A DNA stretch of 64,000 nt from Paenibacillus_AB hodogayensis (GCF_039536325.1 NZ_BAAAYO010000013.1:310001-374000), one strand, 5' to 3'; shown: positions 16,733 to 25,483, counted from the stretch's first letter. The notes: generated from the letters alone by a model not told the origin. Translations and numbers: made by a program.

Positions 16733-19700
16733 CTATTCAACCTTTATATGTACATGAAACGTTACCTTTGTCCCTGTACCTAATGTACTTTTAATAGAAA
16801 GTCCTGTTCCGAAGTGCCGTTTTAATCGCTGATCCGTATTGATCAATCCGACGCCTGAACGACTATCCGCATTTCTTTCTAAAATTCGCTGCAATTGATC
16901 CTCGTCTATTCCGGCCCCATCGTCTTCGACTGTTATCTCTGCATGCGTCTCATAGAGAGAAATCCGAATCAAAATCGTTCCTCCGCGATTGCGCTTCATG
17001 ATGCCATGTTTTATCGCATTTTCAACGAGAGGCTGGATCGTAAGAAAGGGGACCTGGACGTCCTCGCAGCCATCTATTTCCCAAATCACCCGTAACCTTT
17101 CTTCAAATCGAGCCTTTTCAATATATAGATAAGCGCGCACTAGCCGCAGCTCTTCTTCGATCGGAACAAGAGCATCCATGTTTTGAAATTTAAATTTGTT
17201 CCGCAAATAAACACTGAACTCATCCAGCAAATTACGCATCGTATCCAAATTGATTTCACTTAAAGCTTTTACGGCATTCAACGCATTAAATATAAAATGA
17301 GGCTGGATTTGCGCTTGCAGCCATGCCGCTTCTAATCGCAGTTGTTCCCGAACGGATTGTTTTATCGTCGTTAGCGCCTCTATCCGCGATTTGATTTCTA
17401 TCGCTTCCACCGGTTTCGTCACATAATCGTTAGCTCCCGCTAGAAAACCATTCTGAATATCTTCCGGTCGGCTTCTTGCCGTAAGAAGCAAAACCGGGAG
17501 CTCTGTAAGTGTAAACCGTTCTCGTATTTTTCGTGTCAGCTCGTACCCGGACATCAGCGGCATCATAATATCGGAGATGACCAGATCCCATTCCTTTACG
17601 TCCAGTACAGCCAACGCTTCCATGCCGCTCGTTACCATGGTTATATCATATTCGTCTGGTGGCAAAATGGCTTCGAGCACTTGAAGATTGACGGGATCAT
17701 CATCAACAATTAATAGGAGCGGACGGTCACGATTCATTTCTAATAAAGTTGTTGGTTTTGCAGCCAGCGAGATATCTGCCTTTTCCGTGTTTATTGTCAT
17801 ATTTGGGGGGATCGGCATCGATGGTATGGATATCGGTTCAAATTCGCCCCTCGCCTCATGCTCTTCCACCACGTCGAAGCCTGCTAGCTTTAATGAAAAG
17901 GTGAATGTAGAGCCTTCCCCCAAAGCGGAAGACACCTCTAATGCACCCCCATGAAGCTCAACGAGTTGCTTGCTTATACTCAAGCCCAGCCCAAAGCCGC
18001 CTTCAATCAAGGTCTCACTTGTACTGGCTTGCTCGTACGGGCGGAATAGGCGCTTAAGCATATTCTCATCCATTCCGATCCCTGTATCGGCAATAACGAT
18101 ATGAGCTCGTCCGTCCTTTACAAATGCTTGAATCGAAATGCCCCCGTCATTCGTATATTTCACAGCATTATGAAGTAAATTGAAAACGATTTGAACAACC
18201 CGGTTCTCATCTGCATTGACGGGAGGAAAATCTTCAGGAATTTGATTCGTTATTTGTATAGACTTCACTTCGGCGTTTAATTGCAGGATATCAAGTACTC
18301 CGGTCACAATGGGTTGTACATAGATGACTTTTTTCTGTATGCGCGGATTGCCTTCCCGTAAACTCATCACATCAATCAAATCGTTTAATATCAATGTCAT
18401 TCGTCGTCCTACCGATAACACCGTTTCAAGCTCTTTGATACTCCGATCCTGCAACAAATGTCGTTCCCGTTTTAACACGGATTGTGACATATTAAGAATG
18501 CTATGAAGCGGATTTTTAAATTCATGCGAAGTGTTGGCCAGAAACTGGTCTTTATGGTCATTCATTCGTTGCAAAGTTGTCGCAAGCTCTTTCGTGTTCG
18601 CATGCATGATGAAATAATCTTTAAACCATACTGAGGCTAAACAACCCATCGAAATAATGAGATCAAACGGATAGTAGACTAGACTAAATCCGCTTTCCCG
18701 CCAGAACAGCAACCAAATAAAATGATGAATCGCCGCAAGGATCGAAAACAACAGCAAAAGATTGCCCTTTATATCCTTCAGTACTTTGTTAAAGATCGTA
18801 ATCATCGTGATGACTCCGGCAATTCCACCGAGTAAATAATAAACCGGGAAGAGCATCGTCACCTGATACGGATTTAAAAACAACGTAATACCGGCAATCC
18901 CCAAATTGATTCCTTTATACACAGGATAAATCCGGTTCCAATAACGAAGTTCGCGATGATTGATGCATTCCAACAAAGCTTGGATCCCAATCAGGAGAGT
19001 AATATTCGCCAGCCGATAATCCCAAACATGGCCGATATAAAATATTTGATGGAACAACTTCTCATCACTGCTTAATACATTACTCAGTGTCATACAGAAA
19101 GTGAGCAAAGAAAAATAAAGCAGCTTCTTCTCCTTATTTCCCAATAAAAACAAAATCAACGAATAGGCAGCATGTATAAAAAATATAATGGCTGCCAGAA
19201 GCTGCATAGAAATGGACACCTTCGTGTTCTTTGCAATCGCTTCTTCTGAACCAAATTTTATGGATCGAACAATGCCGCTACTTCGACTATCCACATAATT
19301 GGCTGCCTGAATGACCAGTTCGATTACACCATTTTCATCTGCCGTAAAGCTGGTAGAGTAAGGCAGGTTCTTCGCTATGTAGGCATCCTCTGTTTCCGCC
19401 ACCCGCCCGGATTTAGCAAGCAATCGGCCATTCACATATACTTCTGAGGAAGTGCGTACGCTGGGGACCCGAATACTATAATTAAGTTCCTTTTCCGGAT
19501 TTACATAAAGTCGCAAGCGATAAGAACCAAATCCGTATGGAGTCGGCTTCCCGGCATGCAAAGCTTCATTCCATCTTCCCGGAACTTGAATAAGAGTTGG
19601 CTCCATCTCGCCTAATTCTTGCTGCTGCTTGCTACCGATCAGCCTTTGCGAGGGATAAAACTCCCATTCCCCATCAAGTGAAACAACATCCCCGTCTTCT

Positions 19701-19870
19701 GCATTCCAATTTCGCAAATCGACTTGTCCATTTTTGATCGGCTCCAGTTTATGACCCTGAAACATGTCCATCCACCAAAGGCGGGACCCGGATAAAATAA
19801 CAATGAATAATCCTAGCAATAATAGAATATGCCTCAAATTCAATTGGTATTTGGGTGACTGATCTGCCAA
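16733..19870 (-). CDS. Hybrid sensor kinase with 7TMR-DISM sensor, receiver and a second LytS-type kinase
   Basis: A 1045-residue membrane kinase. Order: N-terminal helix; extracellular jelly-roll sensor (VSLDGEWEFYPSQ, YGFGSYRLRLYV, SEVYVNGRLLAKSG; about 60-210); seven membrane helices (about 215-415); HisKA with SHEFKNPLHSILN (His near residue 455); HATPase with NLLHNAVKYTND, DTGIGMD and GFGLGLSI; receiver (LLLIVDDDPVN, phosphate-accepting Asp in LVISDIMMP, Lys in YVTKPVE; about 715-835); then a second kinase core of the LytS/YesM class with QPHFIFNALNAV and a second ATPase domain (VEDDGAGID, GVGLINTDQRL). The start is TTG with AGAGGA 7 bases upstream. No separate response regulator adjoins it. 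Confidence 0.88.
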   Translation of the reverse strand: MADQSPKYQLNLRHILLLLGLFIVILSGSRLWWMDMFQGHKLEPIKNGQVDLRNWNAEDGDVVSLDGEWEFYPSQRLIGSKQQQELGEMEPTLIQVPGRWNEALHAGKPTPYGFGSYRLRLYVNPEKELNYSIRVPSVRTSSEVYVNGRLLAKSGRVAETEDAYIAKNLPYSTSFTADENGVIELVIQAANYVDSRSSGIVRSIKFGSEEAIAKNTKVSISMQLLAAIIFFIHAAYSLILFLLGNKEKKLLYFSLLTFCMTLSNVLSSDEKLFHQIFYIGHVWDYRLANITLLIGIQALLECINHRELRYWNRIYPVYKGINLGIAGITLFLNPYQVTMLFPVYYLLGGIAGVITMITIFNKVLKDIKGNLLLLFSILAAIHHFIWLLFWRESGFSLVYYPFDLIISMGCLASVWFKDYFIMHANTKELATTLQRMNDHKDQFLANTSHEFKNPLHSILNMSQSVLKRERHLLQDRSIKELETVLSVGRRMTLILNDLIDVMSLREGNPRIQKKVIYVQPIVTGVLDILQLNAEVKSIQITNQIPEDFPPVNADENRVVQIVFNLLHNAVKYTNDGGISIQAFVKDGRAHIVIADTGIGMDENMLKRLFRPYEQASTSETLIEGGFGLGLSISKQLVELHGGALEVSSALGEGSTFTFSLKLAGFDVVEEHEARGEFEPISIPSMPIPPNMTINTEKADISLAAKPTTLLEMNRDRPLLLIVDDDPVNLQVLEAILPPDEYDITMVTSGMEALAVLDVKEWDLVISDIMMPLMSGYELTRKIRERFTLTELPVLLLTARSRPEDIQNGFLAGANDYVTKPVEAIEIKSRIEALTTIKQSVREQLRLEAAWLQAQIQPHFIFNALNAVKALSEINLDTMRNLLDEFSVYLRNKFKFQNMDALVPIEEELRLVRAYLYIEKARFEERLRVIWEIDGCEDVQVPFLTIQPLVENAIKHGIMKRNRGGTILIRISLYETHAEITVEDDGAGIDEDQLQRILERNADSRSGVGLINTDQRLKRHFGTGLSIKSTLGTGTKVTFHVHIKVE

Positions 19871-20026
19871 GAAGTATTCCTCTCCTAATCGGTTTCTTCT
19901 ATGAGCGAGATTTCCTTATGTCTATTATACAGCCATCTCTGCTAAATGGTGTTAGATTAAACGGAATAAACTGGCATGGGGAGTTTCTGGTACTCACCAG
20001 TCTGATTCAAGGCCCCGCCGGAGATA

Positions 20027-20055
20027 TTGACTGCACGGTCAAGAACTGCTATGAT
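20027..20055 (+). promoter_or_regulatory. tetR promoter with overlapping palindromic operator
   Basis: TTGACT (20027-20032), 17 bases, TATGAT (20050-20055) is a near-consensus sigma-A promoter. The inverted repeat TTGAC-N6-GTCAA (20027-20042) covers its -35 box. Transcription should start at about 20062-20063, exactly at the ATG chosen for the TetR gene, which suggests a leaderless message. Confidence 0.65.
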
Positions 20056-20062
20056 GGTTCCC

Positions 20063-20644
20063 ATGAGCAGACCAAGAGAATTTGATATCGATCGTGCCCT
20101 GCATCAGTCCATGGAAGTATTCTGGACCAAGGGCTTTAAGTCTACCTCCTTTGAGGATCTGACCCGTACGACTAAGGTTAAGAAGCAAAGCTTTTATGGT
20201 GTCTTTAAAGATAAGCGAGCCTTGTTCTTGAAGACATTGACGCGTTATCGCGAACTGAGTTTAGCGTCCTTGGAAGAAAGGGTCTCCCAGGAGCTATCTC
20301 CCTTACAGAAGTTGCAGACCGTCCGCGAAGCCATGCTGCGTCCAGACGACGACACGGTTGACTGCGGATGCTTCATGGTGAATTCCATATTGGAGTTTGG
20401 AACCGAAGACGAGGAGGTAAGCCGCGAGATCGAGTTGATGTTCTCCCGCGTTGAACAACTGCTGGAAGAGATCATTCGTAGCGGTCAGGAGCAGAAGCAG
20501 ATTACGACCCGTTTCAGCAGCCATGAGCTTGCCGCTTGTCTGAATAATGCTCTGCTTGGCGCAAAGATCCTGGAGAAATCAGGTGCATCCCAGGAACGGA
20601 TCGCCATGATCTTGCGTACTTCTTTCGCAATGATGGAGCCGTAA
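20063..20644 (+). CDS. TetR-family regulator of the ene-reductase
   Basis: A 193-residue TetR/AcrR repressor. The N-terminal helix-turn-helix reads FWTKGFKSTSFEDLTRTT, then KQSFYGVFKDKRALF. The C-terminal ligand domain holds a CGCF motif near residue 107. The framing resembles NemR-like repressors, which sense electrophiles through Cys, but that link is inferred. The start at 20063 (MSRPREFDID) is chosen because the family begins there and it lies at the predicted transcription start; no ribosome site precedes it. The ene-reductase follows 175 bases later with a second copy of the same operator between. Confidence 0.85.
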   Translation: MSRPREFDIDRALHQSMEVFWTKGFKSTSFEDLTRTTKVKKQSFYGVFKDKRALFLKTLTRYRELSLASLEERVSQELSPLQKLQTVREAMLRPDDDTVDCGCFMVNSILEFGTEDEEVSREIELMFSRVEQLLEEIIRSGQEQKQITTRFSSHELAACLNNALLGAKILEKSGASQERIAMILRTSFAMMEP

Positions 20645-20661
20645 TTTTTTTTGAAAAGTTC

Positions 20662-20677
20662 TTGACTACACAGTCAA
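20662..20677 (+). promoter_or_regulatory. Second TetR operator, upstream of the ene-reductase
   Basis: TTGACTACACAGTCAA is a palindrome with perfect 6-bp arms. It differs from the tetR promoter copy (TTGACTGCACGGTCAA) at only two central positions. It lies between the TetR stop and the ene-reductase start, so both genes are probably repressed by the same protein. Confidence 0.65.
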
Positions 20678-20819
20678 TAATGAAGTGCTTATTGAAAAAT
20701 AAGGATAAGAAAGATCTCATGAAGGAGGTGGTGCAAAGGCAATAATAAGTGTAATGAAACTTAAACCAAAAATAATCCGAATTCAGCATATCCATTACTC
20801 ATCTTGGGAGGTACTTCTT

Positions 20820-21860
20820 ATGAATCATACTCAAACTGTTCAAGCCTTATTCGAACCATTCACAATCGGGAATTTGAAGCTGGCCAACCGTATCGTGATG
20901 GCGCCGATGACCCGGGCGTTTTCACCGGACGGAATCCCTGGTGCGGATGTAGCCGCCTATTACCGCCGCAGAGCCGAGAACGGTGTGGGCTTGATCGTGA
21001 CCGAAGGCACGGTGGTCGATCACCCGGATGCCTCCAATCAAGCCAACGTCCCGCACATCTATGGGGAAGCGGCACTACAGGGCTGGGCCAACGTTGTGGC
21101 CGAGGTCCACGCAGCCGGCGGACGCATCATCCCGCAGATTTGGCACATGGGGGCAAGAGGCCATGTCGGCGAATATACCGAATCGGAAATTGCGGACATC
21201 GTCCAAGCTTTCGCACAGGGAGCGGCAAATGCCAAGCATATTGGGTTTGACGGCATTGAGCTTCACGGTGCGCACGGCTATTTGATCGACCAATTTTTCT
21301 GGGAAAAAACAAACTCCCGTACCGACCGCTATGGCGGCGACATGCTGAAGCGCACCAACTTCGCCGTGGAGGTCATCGAAGCTTGCCGTCGTGCAGTCGG
21401 GCCGGACTTCCCTATCGTGTTGCGGTTCTCCCAATGGAAGAGTAGCGACTATACAGCAAAACTGGCTGCCAACCCGGAACAGCTTGAGCAATTTTTGGCG
21501 CCGCTGGTCGCTGCGGGGGTTGATATCTTCCACTGCTCCACTCGCCGCTTCTGGGAACCTGAATTCGAAGGCTCCGACCTGAACCTGGCCGGCTGGACCA
21601 AAAAACTGACAGGGAAACCGACGATTACGGTTGGATCTGTCGGTCTAGACAGTGATTTTACCAGCCTCTGGTCCGAAGGTAAAGGAGCTGAGCATGCCAA
21701 CATTGATAAGTTAATCGAGAAATTGGAGCACAAAGAATTTGATCTGGTCTCCGTAGGCCGGGCCTTGCTGGTCGACCCAGCCTGGGCCGCTAAAATCCGA
21801 GAAGGGCGCATTGCCGAATTGATCCCCTTCACACCGGAGGCTGTTAAGACTCTATATTAA
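20820..21860 (+). CDS. Old-yellow-enzyme ene-reductase (NADH:flavin oxidoreductase)
   Basis: A 346-residue FMN-dependent alkene reductase. The barrel start FEPFTIGNLKLANRIVMAPM and the active-site helix ELHGAHGYLIDQFFW, with NSRTDRYGG after it, are diagnostic. SVGRALLVDPAW near the C-terminus forms the FMN phosphate site. Such enzymes reduce electrophilic C=C bonds and nitro compounds with NAD(P)H. Between WHMGARGHVGEY and TESEIADI about 25 residues usual for the family (the loop before the ESDIADV helix) seem to be missing, without a frame break. GGAGG lies 8 bases before the ATG at 20820. Regulation by the TetR protein just upstream is supported by the duplicated operator. Confidence 0.88.
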   Translation: MNHTQTVQALFEPFTIGNLKLANRIVMAPMTRAFSPDGIPGADVAAYYRRRAENGVGLIVTEGTVVDHPDASNQANVPHIYGEAALQGWANVVAEVHAAGGRIIPQIWHMGARGHVGEYTESEIADIVQAFAQGAANAKHIGFDGIELHGAHGYLIDQFFWEKTNSRTDRYGGDMLKRTNFAVEVIEACRRAVGPDFPIVLRFSQWKSSDYTAKLAANPEQLEQFLAPLVAAGVDIFHCSTRRFWEPEFEGSDLNLAGWTKKLTGKPTITVGSVGLDSDFTSLWSEGKGAEHANIDKLIEKLEHKEFDLVSVGRALLVDPAWAAKIREGRIAELIPFTPEAVKTLY

Positions 21861-21880
21861 GCCAACGAAAGACAAACAGA

Positions 21881-21925
21881 AGGGGCGGGTTAGGGCATAT
21901 TCTTGTCCTGGCTCGCCCCTTATTT
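21881..21925. terminator. Terminator between convergent ene-reductase and HxlR genes
   Basis: AGGGGCGGG and CTCGCCCCT pair (one G-T pair) around a 22-base loop, followed by TATTT on the plus strand. It abuts the HxlR stop codon and may serve both directions. Confidence 0.6.
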
Positions 21926-22283
21926 ACGAATCAAGCTCTCCGGGTCCTGAACGCTCTTCCCCATATAGCTCATTCATATGCTCCACATGAGCCTCTCCCC
22001 AATCATTCAAAGCCTGTAACACCGTGCTTAAACCTTTGCCGTAATCCGAAATCGAATATTCAACTTTTGGGGGGACTTGGTTATAAGCCACGCGAAGTAC
22101 GATATCGTTGTACTCCAATTCTCTTAATTGTTGGGCGAGCATCTTTTTGTTTATATCCGGTATTGCCTTTTGAAGCTCGCTGAATCTCATCGTACCGTTT
22201 GAAATAAGCTGAAGCAGAATGACTGGCTTCCATTTTCCTATTAGAATATCCAGGGCTGATTCAAATTTACAGTATTCTTTCAT
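21924..22283 (-). CDS. HxlR-family winged-helix regulator
   Basis: A 119-residue regulator with the full HxlR signature: LDILIGKWKPVILLQLISNG, then RFSELQKAIPDINKKMLAQQLREL, and the wing VEYSISDYGKGL. It binds DNA as a dimer and often responds to oxidants, aldehydes or quinones; the inducer here is unknown. The Cys at residue 5 could be redox-active, as in related HxlR proteins, but this is inference. It is divergent from a DoxX-family gene 141 bases away, which it probably controls. Confidence 0.9.
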   Translation of the reverse strand: MKEYCKFESALDILIGKWKPVILLQLISNGTMRFSELQKAIPDINKKMLAQQLRELEYNDIVLRVAYNQVPPKVEYSISDYGKGLSTVLQALNDWGEAHVEHMNELYGEERSGPGELDS

Positions 22284-22423
22284 TGGAACCTCCCACCTCC
22301 CTCGGCTCTGTTAGGTAACTTTTTATATACCAGGTTTAGAAAAAGTGCCTACTTCCTCAATTCCAATACTTGAGTTTATTATACCTTTAGAGAATGTTGA
22401 AAATAAGGAGGTTGGCGCTATTC

Positions 22424-22777
22424 ATGAATATCGCATTATGGATCGTTCAAGGGCTTGTTGCGCTAGGTTTTATCTACTCCGGCTGGTTGAAGGCATTTCA
22501 GTATGATAAAGCCAGAGCGTCTTGGGGTTGGGTAAAAGACGTTTCCAAAACGTTCGTCGTCTTGATCGGGTTAGCAGAATTGCTTGGGGCACTTGGAATC
22601 ATTCTACCTTTAGCGCTGAATATCACGCCTATATGGACGCCAATTGCGGCAATTGCACTTGCCGCAGTAGTTTGTTTCGGCGCTCTATTTCATATTGCAC
22701 GTAAGGAATATCGAGAAATTGGCGTGAACATTGTCTTCTTCGCGTTAACGGTACTTGTTGCTATTAGTCGTTTTTGA
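22424..22777 (+). CDS. DoxX-family small membrane protein
   Basis: A 117-residue protein with four hydrophobic helices. Signatures are LVALGFIYSGWLKAF, FVVLIGLAELLGALGIILP, and FGALFHIARKEYREIG. It belongs to the DoxX-like group, whose members sit in the cytoplasmic membrane and are linked to redox or thiol stress. The ATG at 22424 has AAGGAGG 12 bases upstream; an in-frame ATG at 22394 lacks a ribosome site. It is divergent from HxlR. Confidence 0.85.
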   Translation: MNIALWIVQGLVALGFIYSGWLKAFQYDKARASWGWVKDVSKTFVVLIGLAELLGALGIILPLALNITPIWTPIAAIALAAVVCFGALFHIARKEYREIGVNIVFFALTVLVAISRF

Positions 22778-22817
22778 GCCGGTGTTATGAGGTTTCTTCT
22801 TGTCATGCGAGAAGTAA

Positions 22818-22854
22818 CAGGAGCTTGTCACGGCGTGACAGCTCCTGAAATTTT
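22818..22854. terminator. Hairpin terminator between DoxX and MFS genes
   Basis: CAGGAGC-TTGTCACG and CGTGACA-GCTCCTG form a long stem with a minimal loop, followed by AAATTTT. The genes on either side converge here, so it may stop both transcripts. Confidence 0.65.
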
Positions 22855-22876
22855 ACGGATTTCTCCTTCATTCTCC

Positions 22877-24055
22877 TCAAGATGTAACAACCTTCAGACG
22901 CTTCGAACGCATCCACCAGCCCCCGAGCAAGACAGAAATGAAGTAAACAATGCCACAAGTTAAGAACAAAGGCTTCAAGTTGTTCTCCACATAGAGCAAG
23001 GAACCAATCATCGGGCCAAGCGCACTGCCTATATATCGGACCAAGTTAAAAACGCCGATCGCAGTAGCGCGTTCCTCTGGAAATTGTTCCGCCAAAATAG
23101 TAGTGGGCATCGACGCAGTCAATCCCATCGTAAAGCCAAACAAACAGACGTCCACTATCAAGAGCGGCAACGATAGATGGGCGGTTAAAGCAAACAAAAC
23201 TACGCTACACGATTGAAAGAGGAATGCATACAGTAAGCCTCTTCCGCTTCCCATTCGATTGCGCATCCAACTGCCAATCGTAATACTTACAATCGTACAG
23301 ACGGACATAAGGAGGAGGACAAGGCCGACTTTTCCTGATGACATTCGATAAAACGTACTTAGTATTTGGGGCACGAACACAATATAGGCCAAGTAAACAA
23401 CACATTGTACAAATCCATATAATACTACGACAGCGCCAAGATGGTTGCGAAAAATAATACTGAACGATCTTAGACTGAACTTTTTCGTGGATAATGTCTG
23501 TGACTTTGTCTCGGGTAGGAACTTCATATTAGCGAGCAGAAGCAACAGTATTAAGAACGTTAAAAAGAGAAATACTCCTTGGTAACCGAACTTTTCCCCG
23601 ATCACTCCACCGAGAAGTGGCCCTACAGCAGGTGCAAGTAAAATCATAAGCTGATAAACGGCCATTCCCTTTGCCAGTTCTTTCTCACGGAACAAGTCCC
23701 CGATTACAGCTGCCCCTACAACAGGAAGGACTGCCGAACCTATGCCCTGCAAGACGCGGAACACCAAAAATAAACCAATGGAATGGGAGAATGCGGCGCC
23801 TAAAGATGCTGCACAATATAAGACAAGCGCAGGTAAAAGCACCTTTCTTCTTCCTTTGCTATCTGCCAGTGGTCCGAACACGATCTGCATGACAGCCAAG
23901 GCAACCAAAAATAAAGAGACCGTCAAACTCATTAAATAGCTTGTTGTATTCAGCTCTTTTTGCATGTCGGACAACAGAGGCGTATATAAGTTTTGTCCTA
24001 AGGATCCTGTGAAGGCACTGAAGCCAACAAGATATAAGATAAGGCGTAAATTCAT
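22877..24055 (-). CDS. MFS drug efflux transporter (DHA1 type)
   Basis: A 392-residue transporter with about 12 membrane helices. Motif A is present as GPLADSKGRRKVLLPALVLY between helices 2 and 3, and motif C as LLAPAVGPLLGGVIGE in helix 5, so it is an H+-driven antiporter of the DHA1 12-helix group. The conserved acidic ELNTTSY after helix 1 is also typical. The substrate is unknown. It is divergent from a TetR regulator 116 bases away, with two palindromes in between, a standard arrangement for an inducible efflux pump. Confidence 0.88.
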   Translation of the reverse strand: MNLRLILYLVGFSAFTGSLGQNLYTPLLSDMQKELNTTSYLMSLTVSLFLVALAVMQIVFGPLADSKGRRKVLLPALVLYCAASLGAAFSHSIGLFLVFRVLQGIGSAVLPVVGAAVIGDLFREKELAKGMAVYQLMILLAPAVGPLLGGVIGEKFGYQGVFLFLTFLILLLLLANMKFLPETKSQTLSTKKFSLRSFSIIFRNHLGAVVVLYGFVQCVVYLAYIVFVPQILSTFYRMSSGKVGLVLLLMSVCTIVSITIGSWMRNRMGSGRGLLYAFLFQSCSVVLFALTAHLSLPLLIVDVCLFGFTMGLTASMPTTILAEQFPEERATAIGVFNLVRYIGSALGPMIGSLLYVENNLKPLFLTCGIVYFISVLLGGWWMRSKRLKVVTS

Positions 24056-24075
24056 AAAGTCTTCTCCCTCTCCCC

Positions 24076-24096
24076 TAACTGATTATCAGTCAGTTA
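24076..24096. promoter_or_regulatory. Palindromic operator 1 between MFS and TetR genes
   Basis: TAACTGA-N7-TCAGTTA has perfect 7-bp arms and an inner ACTGAT-T-ATCAGT palindrome. It lies 20 bases upstream of the MFS start codon. Confidence 0.55.
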
Positions 24097-24118
24097 TTTT
24101 ATATCCCGTTCATTATAT

Positions 24119-24141
24119 TTGACTAACTGACTGTAAGTCAA
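24119..24141. promoter_or_regulatory. Palindromic operator 2 between MFS and TetR genes
   Basis: A 23-bp palindrome with arms TTGACT and AGTCAA and 9 of 11 base pairs symmetric. It lies about 31 bases before the TetR start and overlaps the likely tetR promoter. It shares CTGACTG/CAGTCAG elements with operator 1. Confidence 0.6.
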
Positions 24142-24171
24142 TAAAATAAAATATAAGGAGGAGGAATACCC

Positions 24172-24792
24172 ATGAAGAGAGTTAACAAAAAACCAGAAAT
24201 TCGACGCAATGAAATAATAGAGACCTCATTGGAACTGTTCAGAGAACAGGGCTACGATCAAACCGCTGTAAGCGATATCGTCAAAAAACTGGGCATTGCT
24301 CAAGGTACGTTTTTTTACCATTTCAAAACCAAGAACGATATTATGATCGCCATTGTGGGGCGCTTGGTGGATGAAAAGATTAACAAGATCAAAGCTCTAG
24401 CCGAAACCGAAGGAATGAGTGCGGATGCAAAGCTCTATACCATCTTGTGGGAACAGTCCTACGATGATGAGAGCAAGATCGGTGAAGTTCTCCATCATGA
24501 ATACAATGCATCGATTCACCAGAAATTCCTCGTACAGATCGTACAGGAAAGCGCGCCTTATGTAATACAAATTCTGGAACAAGGGATGTCCGAAGGCATC
24601 TTTCAAATTCAAGACCTTCAGGAAACCGCTGAATTTATACTCGTTGGGATTAACTTTATGTTCGACAGAGGGATTTTCTTATGGCAGGACCATGTATTAG
24701 AACAGAAGAGATTGTCATTCAATCGGGTGATCGGGCGTATGCTGGGAAATTCCTTAGTCTTTTCTAACCCGAGTACATTGAGAAATCGATAA
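24172..24792 (+). CDS. TetR-family regulator of the adjacent MFS pump
   Basis: A 206-residue repressor. The helix-turn-helix is at residues 15-60: FREQGYDQTAVSDIVKKLG, then IAQGTFFYHFKTKNDIM. The C-terminal domain has no recognised ligand pattern. AAGGAGGAGG lies 8 bases before the ATG. The divergent MFS gene and the paired palindromes point to joint autoregulation and pump repression. Confidence 0.88.
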   Translation: MKRVNKKPEIRRNEIIETSLELFREQGYDQTAVSDIVKKLGIAQGTFFYHFKTKNDIMIAIVGRLVDEKINKIKALAETEGMSADAKLYTILWEQSYDDESKIGEVLHHEYNASIHQKFLVQIVQESAPYVIQILEQGMSEGIFQIQDLQETAEFILVGINFMFDRGIFLWQDHVLEQKRLSFNRVIGRMLGNSLVFSNPSTLRNR

Positions 24793-24830
24793 CAAAAGCT
24801 TTGGCTGCGTATTCCCTACCAAAATCAAAT

Positions 24831-24878
24831 AGCCGCAATAACGTGTAAGGTTCATCTTACAGTTATTGCGGCTAAAGT
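24831..24878 (+). terminator. Strong hairpin terminator after TetR
   Basis: AGCCGCAATAAC-TGTAAG pairs with CTTACA-GTTATTGCGGCT over about 18 bp with a 6-base loop, followed by AAAGTTT. It starts 38 bases after the stop. Confidence 0.75.
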
Positions 24879-24934
24879 TTAATCCCTTACAAAGTTGCTT
24901 CCACTTTCAACTCAATCTTCAACTTTACCACTGT

Positions 24935-24982
24935 TTTGTGATACGAGGTTCAGCTTAACGGGGCTGATGGCGTCGGTTAATC
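24935..24982 (+). repeat. Dispersed repeat, copy A
   Basis: TTTGTGATACGAGGTTCAGC, then TTAACGGGGCTGATGGCG. The core GGTTCAGCTTAACG recurs at 56711 and, with one inserted T, at 59623. It lies just beyond the C-terminus of the MerR gene and has no coding potential that I can see. Confidence 0.6.
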
Positions 24983-25006
24983 TGCACAATAGCCAGCAAG
25001 CTGTCC

Positions 25007-25369
25007 TTAACACTTTGTTTGGAAATTTGCTTTTCCTTCCAAGATTGCCTTCAGGAATTTTTTCGACTTTCTCAACTGGTTCTGAATGCCTTCAATTTCT
25101 TTGATTTTCTGCTCCACCACTTTTTTCTTTTCCTCATAGGATAAATGAAGTTGTTGATTGACCAGCAAACTTAACTCTTCTATAGAAAATTCCACGGCTA
25201 ACAATGCCTTCACATCATTGAGATATTCAACGATTTCTTCAGAGTAAATACGATAATTATTCGCATCCCGTTGAAGAAATACGTCCGGAATGAGGTTTTT
25301 ACGTTCATAGAATCTCAAGGTGGATATCGGCAGACCCGTTACTTTTGAAACGTCATTTATTCTCATCAT
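25007..25369 (-). CDS. MerR-family regulator
   Basis: A 120-residue regulator. The N-terminal winged helix is typical: RINDVSKVTGLPISTLRFYE, then NLIPDV and NNYRIYSEEIV. A long dimerisation helix follows (SYEEKKKVVEQKIKEIEGIQ). The single Cys is the last residue, so it is not a metal-site MerR of the usual kind. AGAGG lies just upstream of two adjacent ATG codons (25369, 25366); the second has the better spacing. It is divergent from a nitroreductase 114 bases away and is probably its activator. Confidence 0.88.
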   Translation of the reverse strand: MMRINDVSKVTGLPISTLRFYERKNLIPDVFLQRDANNYRIYSEEIVEYLNDVKALLAVEFSIEELSLLVNQQLHLSYEEKKKVVEQKIKEIEGIQNQLRKSKKFLKAILEGKANFQTKC

Positions 25370-25391
25370 GGGACCTCTCTTTATATATTGC

Positions 25392-25416
25392 TATGAACCT
25401 AAGTTTATAGTTCATA
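25392..25416. promoter_or_regulatory. Candidate MerR operator
   Basis: TATGAAC-N11-GTTCATA is a 25-bp palindrome with perfect 7-bp arms in the gap between the MerR and nitroreductase genes. The size and position fit a MerR site set within a long-spacer promoter. Confidence 0.6.
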
Positions 25417-25483
25417 ATACGAATAGGATAACCAATGACATACGCCATGTCAAAAAATTAAGGTTATCCAGAGGAGAGATTCT

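Noticed and set aside
24895..25104. 69-residue plus-strand ORF
   Set aside because: It covers repeat A and the antisense of the MerR C-terminus.
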